Assembly (NCBI RefSeq): GCF_050624435.1
Contig: NC_134540.1
Coordinates: forward strand, 107,785,739 to 107,849,738
Direction of reading: 5' to 3'
DNA length: 64,000 nt
From: Tenrec ecaudatus
Lineage: Eukaryota > Chordata > Mammalia > Afrosoricida > Tenrecidae
Shown here: one piece after another, positions 56,935 through 64,000 of the stretch
Position numbering within the stretch: the stretch's first letter is position 1
Layout: every line of letters begins with the position of its first letter
Translations under genes and position numbers: made by a program
Notes under the pieces: model-generated
What the model saw: the letters and a program-made list of their open reading frames with translations, nothing else
What the model was told of the DNA's origin: nothing
Database searches by the model: none

Positions 56935-57300
56935 TACATGGCCCTGTTCTATAGAAGCCTTCATGAAGGAAATATGGAAGAAATGGGTGCTGTAGCAAAG
57001 TGTGATGAAGAAATTCTATGGTGCCCATGTGTCAGAAATAATTGCAACTGGGGTCTTAAAGGCTTGTTTTCAAACAAGCAGCCATCTCAGTGAGATGTCA
57101 GTTAAATCCATGTGGAAGAAACACACAGTATATGTTATCCAAGGAGTGGAAAATATATAATCCAAATTCAAAGGAGGGAATTGTACCAGAGCTTTAATTA
57201 TGAATTCCTGGTTTCAGAAAGCTGTGGTTGATGGGAGCCTAAAATGCATTCACAGGCTCTACACATGGAATAAGTCTCTGATGATTCCCCTCTGACCATA
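56935..57300 (+). mobile_element. Older L1 3'UTR fragment
   Basis: 'gtgtgatgaagaaattctat', 'actggggtcttaaaggcttg', 'caagcagccatctcagtgag' and 'catgtggaagaaacacacag' match the 3'UTR module. It is more diverged than the 59 kb copy. Confidence 0.65.
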
Positions 57301-57417
57301 AGTGAGGGATGGGAATAACCTGATTATCAGATAGAGCGTATTGGAGAAATTATTATATTAGATGACAATCACACATTTGCCTTCAATGGTTAAAATGATT
57401 TTCCTTTTGATACATGT

Positions 57418-57872
57418 TGTGTTAGTCTGGGTAGACTAGAGAAACATATTAATAGAGACACTCATATGTGTATAAGAAAGAGGTTTATATACAACAGAAG
57501 TTGAATATTGAGGAAACACCTCAGTTCAGTCCAAGCCCATACATCAGTTATTAGTCCATATGTCCAATAGCAGTGGTCTCTACATGGCTTCTCCAGCTTC
57601 AGAGGTCTGGTTGCATCAGGGTAGGTCTATGTGACTTTTCCAGTTCTGGACACTAGGGTAGTTCCATGTGTCTTGTCAGCTTCCATGTCTCCCAGGGAGT
57701 CAGCAAATAGAGAGAGGTGTCTCTCACCTCCATGGAGGAAATTCCAGAGTTCCCCGAATTCCCAGGAGTAGGCCATGCTCACACAGAGGCTTCATTGGCG
57801 TGATCCAATTGATAGACTAGACTTCACCCCTTCACTCATAATCTGTCAAATTAGCGATGATTATATAACTAT
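57418..57872 (+). mobile_element. ERVL-like solo LTR
   Basis: tgtgttagtctgggtagact to 'aactatcaca'. The 5' and 3' thirds fit the family. The middle differs ('gtcagcttccatgtctccca'). Confidence 0.8.
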
Positions 57873-57879
57873 CACACCC

Positions 57880-58225
57880 ATTGAGCTTGATCTGCTTTTT
57901 AATATTTTCTGGGTTTTGTTTTTTCCAGATTGTATTTTGTTATATTTGGTAGTGTTCTTTACTCTGTTACATATCTTTCTATGTTTTTTGGTGCATGAAA
58001 CCTAGGTTGGATGAATCTATAGAGACAACAAATAGAATAGAAGCGTTTTCTGGGAGATGGGTAGAGGGGGTGGTGGTTCAGAAGCAGCATGGAGGCAGGT
58101 TGGGAGGTACAAAAAAGGACAAAATATTTTGAAAATGATTGTAAATGTGATTGTACAACACTGCTTGATATGACTGAGTGGTGGAATTATGTCCTAATAA
58201 AGCGATACGAAAAAAGAAAGAAAAT
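57880..58225 (+). mobile_element. L1-related 3' end
   Basis: T-rich segment followed by 'aaatattttgaaaatgattg', 'tggtggaattatgtcctaat' and an A-rich end near 58220. Confidence 0.5.
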
Positions 58226-59072
58226 CATCAGAAGAGATTGGCCCCAGAAGCAGTAACAACCTGGGCCTGGGAGAAGCAGGAGAAACTGTAATAGAATCTA
58301 GGAGAAACAAAAAGGTATCATCTTCTGAGCAAAGGAGTGGCAGCGGAGCTGGCTGAGAAGCCTGTACCCAGCATTTAACATGTTTGAAGGAGAACAGGAG
58401 GCATCCTTGGCCCCAGGGTATGGGGCTGGGGCTGGTGGTAGGGTGGCTGGGAGGCTTGTGGAAGTACTGTGGGGCTCTGTCCCTGTACTTGTGGGGGCCT
58501 GTCCCAGAAACTAGTGTTTACCCTAGAACAGTTATGAAACTGCTGGCTTAAGGAACGTTAAGAAACGCTGGTTCATGCTTGCCCCAGACTGCTAGGAGAG
58601 AGCTGGACATCCAGCACAAGGGCCAGAGCCGTCCCAGTGATAGAAGGGGAAATATGGATTCTAACCCATGAAACTATTACTAAAGATTGAACACTGATTT
58701 CTGTGTTATTAGTTACTGACATTTCATGTGCTAATGCTCTGGGAATGGCTTCTGTGCTCTGTTTCTGTTCTGACTGATGTGATATATTATTAGTGAACAA
58801 CTTGTATGTGCATCCCCAAATAAATTTGTATTGTTTAATAACCAATGAGTATATCATAAATATGGCTGGTGTGTATTGCAGATATAAAGCGCTATACTCA
58901 TTATTATTATAATTTGCGTGTCCATGCTTAATATTTGTAAATTTTTACATATTTTCATTTGTTTGCCACAAATTTGCTCATTTGTGAATTATATTTGCTC
59001 TTTGTTTTGTTGAGTTATTTGTCATATATTGTACGAACTTTGATGTCTCAATAAACTGTTATTAAAAATATG
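58226..59072 (+). other. Unclassified sequence ending in AATAAA-containing tail
   Basis: No transposon ends and no domain. The 3' end has AATAAA at 59050-59055 followed by 'ctgttattaaaaatatg', which would suit a processed 3'UTR or an LTR. The 5' half is GC-richer (58260-58520). Confidence 0.35.
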
Positions 59073-60075
59073 AAGAACACACCAGCCTGTGTGATCACGT
59101 GGTCCCAAAGGGATCAGTTATCAGGCATCAAAGAACAAAAACTCATATCATTGGCTGCACACCTCCATGATACGATCACCGAGGACAAACGGGTGCATAA
59201 GCAAATGTGGCAAAGAAAGCTGACGTTGCCCGGCTATCAAAACAGATAGTGTCTGGGGTCTTAAAGGCTCGAAAGTGGACAAGCGGCCATCTAGCTCAGA
59301 AGCAACAAAACTCACATGGAAGAAGCACATCAGCCTGTGTGATCACGAGGTGTCAAAGGGATCAGGTATAAGGCATCATCAAAAAAAATATATCTTGCCA
59401 TAGTGAATGAAGGGGGAAGTGCAGAGTGGAGACCCAAAGCCCATTTGTTGGCCACTGGAGATCCCCTCACAGAGGGGTTTAGGGGAGGAGATGAGTCGGT
59501 CAGGGTGTGATGTAGCACCGATGAAGAATACAGCTTTTTCCTCCAGTTCCTAAATGCTTCTCCCCCACCCCCAACTACCATGATCCGAATTCTACCTTGC
59601 AAGTCTGAATAGAGCAGAGGTTATACACTGATGCATGTAGGAGCTGGAGGCACAGGGAATCCAGGGTGGAAGATACCTTCAGGACCAGGGGTGTGACGGG
59701 CACTTCTGGGAGAGTAGAGGGTGAGTGGGTTGGAAAGGGGGAAACGATTACAAGGATCTACATGTGACCTCCTCCCTGGGGGATGGACAACAGAGAAGGG
59801 GGTGAAGGGAGACACCGGATAGGGCAAGGTATGACAAAATAATAATCTATAAATTATCAAGGGCTCACTAGGGAAGGGGGAAGGGGGAGGGAGGGGGAAA
59901 AAGAGGACCTGATGCAAAGGGCTTAAGTGGAGAGCAAATGCTTTGAAAATGATTAGGGCAAAGAATGTACAGATGTGCTTTATACAATTGATGTATGTAT
60001 ATGTATGGATTTTGATAAGAGTTGTATGAGCCCCTAATAAAATGTTTAAAAACAAAACAAAACAAACAAACAAAC
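59073..60075 (+). mobile_element. L1 3'UTR copy (tandem-module subfamily)
   Basis: Starts 'aagaacacaccagcctgtgt'. Contains parts of two copies of the ~246-bp module ('cagcctgtgtgatcacgtgg' near 59090 and 'cagcctgtgtgatcacgagg' near 59330), the GA-rich plus strand and an A-rich tail ending at about 60075. The minus strand carries the 219-codon frame at 59621-60280. Confidence 0.85.
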
Positions 60076-62545
60076 AAAAACTATGGTACATACATACAAT
60101 GGAGTACTGCACATCCCTAAAAAGTAGCGACAAATGGCTGAAGCACATTGCCCCATGGGACGAACTGGAGGAAATTATGCTAAGTGAATAAGCCAAGCAC
60201 AAAAGGACAAGTACAACATGAGTCCACTGAAGTAAGCTTAAAAAATGGGGCATAGGGGAAAAGCTACTATATACATACATTCCTGGGGTTAGGTCCAGAT
60301 AATATGGCAGGGGCCAAATCCAATCCAGGGATACATACAGTAGTCAACTAAATTGGAGGAATAAAGAAAGATGGAAAAAAAGACATGGGTAGTGGGGGGG
60401 AGCATGGCACTAACCCACCCAAGGAGAGGGTATTGTTTATATCTCCACAGGAGAGGGAGAGAGGGACCAGGCTTCAACCTGATGTGCCAGGAGGCAAATA
60501 CAACACACCGGCATGTACCAGGATACCAATAGAGATGTCTGTGGAGCTGGCTCCCGATCCCAACTAGGTGGACAGCCTCTGCTTACCCCACACCCCAGAA
60601 GAATGCCCATCAGAGGACAGCACTGAAGCTACAGCTTGTGGAGAGGGGCGTGTCTGATTAGAGCACACAGGAGAAATGAAGAGGGATGGTGAGTTAGGGG
60701 AACACATCCTGGCCCTCCAAGCCCTGAGGACAATATTCCTGCTCAGAGCAGACAATGCACAGAAGATCATAGGGCCATCCCCACTATGACACACAGCGTT
60801 CTTCACTGAATCATAGCGCTATGGGGGACAACACTGGAGACTCAGTGTGGGAATTGTGCTCAATCTGACCCCGTAACACTGGGACGAAACACCAAGGGCA
60901 TGCAACAGAGCAGCAAGGGGAGCAAAGTGATGAAATCCCCGTGGAATATAAAAAAATAGACTTTGGAGATACTGTGTCACTCAATCAGACTCCACTGGAA
61001 AACACTCTTAAAGGTAAAAACAACAGACCTGGAACTATTTATAGGCTTTTCCTTTTTTGTCATTGGCTTTCTTTGTTGTTGCTATTTTGTTTTTGTTGTT
61101 GTTATTGGTTTGTTAAATTGTTGTTTACTATTGGTTTTGTCTTCCTTTGTTGTTTTGTTTGGCTTTGCCTGATTTTTGCCCTTATTGTCTCTGCAAGTCC
61201 ATCTAGATAAGATAGGTGGGATAAACAATTTGGAGACAAAAACAATGGAACTGATGCTTCCTGGGGGGATAAGGGAGAAGGGGAGGTGGGAGAAAGGAAG
61301 GGGAGGAACCAACCCATGGACAAGGGAGCAACAATCAATGGTGAGAAAGGTGTAGAATGCCTAGTGGGGCTTAATCAAGAGCAATGTAACAATGAGGAAT
61401 TACTAAACCAGAATGAAGACTGCACAAGATTGTGGGACAAGAGGAAAGTAAAAGGAAACAGAGGAAAGAACCAGGAGGCAAAGGCCATTTATAGAGGCCT
61501 AAATACAGGCATGCACATATGTAAATATATTTATATATAATGAGAGGGAAATAGATCTATGTACTTATATCTATATGCTAAGAATTAAGGTAGCAGATGG
61601 ACATTGGGCCTAGACTTAAGTACACCCTCAATATAAGAACACTTTGTTCTAATCATCCGGCATTCTGTGATGCTCACCTTCCCGACAAGATCACTGAAGA
61701 CAAAATGTGTGTATACGCCAATGTGGTGAAGAGAGCAGATGGTGCCCAGCTATCAAAAGATATAGCATCTGGGGTCTTAAAGGCTTGAAGGTAAACAAGT
61801 GGCCATCTAGCTGAGAAACAACAAATCCCATAAGAATGAAGCACACCAGCTTGTGTGATTATGAGGTGTCAGTGGGATCAGGTATCAGGTATCTAAGACC
61901 CAGAACAAAATCATACCCAAGGTGAATGGGGGGTAGGGGGAATGAGGAGTGGAGACCCAAAGCCCATCTGTATACAGTTGGACATCCCCTCAAAGAAGAG
62001 TCACAAGAAAAAGATGAGGAGTCAGGGTGCAGTATAGCACTGATGAAACGCACACAACTTTCCTCTAGTTCTTTAATGCTTCCTACCCCCCGCCCCCACT
62101 ATTACTATCTTACAAATCAGATTAGACCATGACACGCACACTGTTACAGATAAATGCCCGCAACCCCGGGAATCCAGGATAGATAAACCTCTCAGGGGCA
62201 ACAATGAGAATAGAGATACCAGGAGGATAAGGGGGAGGTGGAGGGAGAAAGGGGGAATCAATCACAAGGATCAACATATAATCCCCTCCTGGGGGATGAA
62301 CAACAGAAAATTGGGTGAAGGGTGACAGAGGATTATTATTATGAAAATAATAATCCATAACTTATCCATGGTTCATGAGGGAGGGATGTTGGGGGACAAA
62401 GGGGAAAAAATGAGGAGCTGATACAAAGGTTCAGGTAGAAACAAAATGCTTTGAAAATGATGATGGCAACATAAATACAAATGTGCTTGACACATTGGAT
62501 CAATGTATGGATAGTGATAAGATGTAAAAGCCCCAATAAAAGTAT
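60076..62545 (+). mobile_element. L1, ORF2 C-terminus plus ~2.4 kb 3'UTR
   Basis: The plus frame 60076-60191 gives the L1 ORF2 C-terminus (LWYIHTMEYCTSLKSSDKWL, then APWDELEEIMLSE) with a TAA stop at 60189-60191. The remaining 2.35 kb to the tail at 62520-62545 is therefore the 3'UTR. It includes the TG-rich tract (61040-61190), one module (61720-61890) and the pyrimidine-biased antisense segment. This is the direct link between the abundant 3'UTR repeats and L1. Confidence 0.85.
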
Positions 62546-62951
62546 TTAATTGCAAATGTGTTAAATTATGTGTTAAAATATTTTCCTCATATAAATTTGC
62601 AATTATATTTATTATGGGCTATATTGTTTTTTCCTCTCACTTTTATTTAGTCTAATGTATTTTGCCTCAGCTCCCAGGCTTCTAATTAAAAAAGAAGGGT
62701 TTTTAGACACTTCTAGCGAGTGTGTTTTCTTACAAGTTTTTAAATTTAAAACTTTAATCAGCCTGGGATTTTATGTCTGCATTTGGTATAATAAGCCTTT
62801 TAAATTTTTCTTCCAGATCAATATCTAGGATATTGGTACCAATTATTAAGTAATCTATCTTTTCTTCTTGTTGAGTTGGACTACCACATTTGTAATGTAT
62901 TAAATTTTCATAGACACTGAGATTTATTTGGGGAGTTTCTGTTCTATATTA
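62546..62951. other. No recognised gene or repeat
   Basis: AT-rich sequence. No feature found. Confidence 0.4.
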
Positions 62952-63165
62952 AAAAGGAGTCCTGGTTGTGCAGTGATTCAAGTGCTTGGCTGCAAACAGA
63001 AAGGTCAGAAGTTTGAACCTGTGAAGTGCTTCACAGGAGAAAGAGGTGACGATTTGTTTCTGTAAAAATGTAAAGCCTTGGAAAGTCTAAGGGGACAGTT
63101 CTGCTGTGTCCTATATGTGTGCTGTGAGTCAGAGTCAATTTGAAAGCAGTGAGTTTGGCTTCATT
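62952..63165 (+). repeat. AfroSINE-type SINE
   Basis: 'ggagtcctggttgtgcagtg', 'caaacagaaaggtcagaagt', 'ttgaacctgtgaagtgcttc', 'gtaaagccttggaaagtcta' and 'gctgtgagtcagagtcaatt'. Confidence 0.85.
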
Positions 63166-63169
63166 TTAG

Positions 63170-64000
63170 TTCATTCTGCTTCACTTTCCATTTATTTTTT
63201 CCTATGTGTAGTTACTGTCTCTAAAGATTTACCTATCCTGGATTTCATAGAAAGAAAAACATTAACAAAACAACAACCTAATAACAACAAAATAAAACTG
63301 AGAAAACCCTCAATCAAAAAGAAAGCAAAAAATTTTAAAATCTAGACTAAATATAAAGTGCATAAAAAAGGACAATAAATGATGCGGTGTCCAATTTTAA
63401 CCTGACTACATTTTCTTGAATCCACTTTCCAATGTACTCTGACAGCACGGTTATTCCCATCCCTGGTCAATGGTCAGAGAGGATTCACCAGAGGCTTAAG
63501 CACCTGGGGCCCCTGCAAATGGATTTTAGGCTTTCATGGTCATCCATCACTGCCATTGAGTCCATTCTGACTCACAGTTACCCTATGGGGAAAGGTAGAA
63601 CCGCCCTTGTGGGTTTCCAAGGCTGTGACTCTTTTTTGGAGTAGAAAGTCTCATCTCTCGCCCATGCCATGGCTGATGGGTTCTAATTGCTGACCCTCTG
63701 GGGGTCTACATTGTGGCTTCTCATTTGTAACCCACTAGGCCACCAGGGTTCTCTAGTTGTCATCCATAGCCTTCTTCAAACGGGATACTCAGATTTGAAG
63801 CTCTAATATTGTTCCTTCCTCCAGTTTTGGATTTATTATTCACAATCCTTGGCTCACACAGACTGGTGTGCTGTTTCCATCTGGAAGCTAACATCTCACT
63901 TATACGATTGCTTATTTTAAGAGAAGTCTTTAAGACTCAGATGTTATGCTTTTGGATAACTGGCACAAACTGATTTCTTCATCACACTTGGCACCCATTT
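63170..64000 (-). mobile_element. L1-related 3'UTR, antisense, split by an AfroSINE; continues past window
   Basis: 'gatttacctatcctggattt', 'aggcttaagcacctggggcc', then, after the SINE, 'catccatagccttcttcaaa' and 'cacagactggtgtgctgttt'. It shares its layout with 54370-55110. Confidence 0.65.
63549..63756 (-). repeat. AfroSINE-type SINE, antisense, with target duplication
   Basis: It begins with the tail 'cactgccattgagtccattc' and ends with the head 'taggccaccagggttctcta'. tcatccat occurs at the left border (about 63540-63547) and again right after the SINE (about 63759-63766). This is consistent with a target duplication in the host L1. Confidence 0.85.

Noticed and set aside
59621..60280. 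219-codon minus-strand frame as a membrane or secreted protein
   Set aside because: Antisense to the L1 3'UTR and spanning the junction of two L1 segments. The hydrophobic appearance comes from T-rich codons.
1..64000. CRISPR arrays, bacterial operons, tRNA or rRNA genes
   Set aside because: No regularly spaced direct repeats with unique spacers, no prokaryotic gene layout. tRNA-like A/B boxes found belong to SINEs.

Overview
This window is repeat-dense, AT-rich mammalian nuclear DNA with no recognisable host gene exon. No spliced coding signal, tRNA, rRNA, CpG island or promoter is evident. Nearly all of the readable protein-like sequence belongs to transposable elements, plus one processed pseudogene of EEF1A1. 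The organism is most likely an afrotherian. AfroSINE-type SINEs occur throughout, along with an RTE-class LINE whose 3' end resembles the SINE tail. Two copies of a SPIN-type short hAT transposon occur; among Afrotheria, SPIN is known to me from tenrecs. The combination points to a tenrec such as Echinops or a close relative. This is inference from repeat content, and I could not run a search.

Layout. 0-6.4 kb: RTE 3' end, a complete but decayed hAT transposon (981-3772) with a full-length transposase pseudogene, and two further RTE fragments. 6.4-13.2 kb: mostly unclassified sequence with a full-length EEF1A1 retropseudogene (8216-9899) joined to an RTE 3' end, plus old SINEs. 13.2-20.3 kb: a degraded full-length L1 that has received an ERVL-like LTR, two SPINs, a 2.2 kb L1 3'UTR copy with perfect 16-bp target duplications, and an RTE tail. 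20.3-24 kb: a nearly complete antisense RTE, itself interrupted by an LTR and an L1 tail. 24-31 kb: L1 3'UTR copies and two LTRs, one carrying a twin-primed (5'-inverted) L1. 31-38 kb: SINEs, MIRs, an LTR pair and an unclassified repeat. 38-43.5 kb: two further L1s. 43.6-54 kb: SINEs, an LTR split by a mariner transposon, and an L1 3'UTR copy split by an LTR. 54-64 kb: L1 3' ends, LTRs, SINEs and two L1 segments arranged head to tail.

There is no operon or pathway here. The relationships are insertional: nested elements give a relative age order, and target-site duplications identify the mobilisation machinery (15-16 bp for L1, 5 bp for the LTR family, 8 bp for hAT, TA for mariner). The most notable items are the autonomous hAT remnant, the SPIN pair, the LTR family defined by three perfect 5-bp duplications, the mariner inside one LTR, and an unusually long (~2.4 kb) L1 3'UTR that carries a 246-bp internal duplication and long antisense open frames. 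I did not find convincing evidence of a novel functional system.
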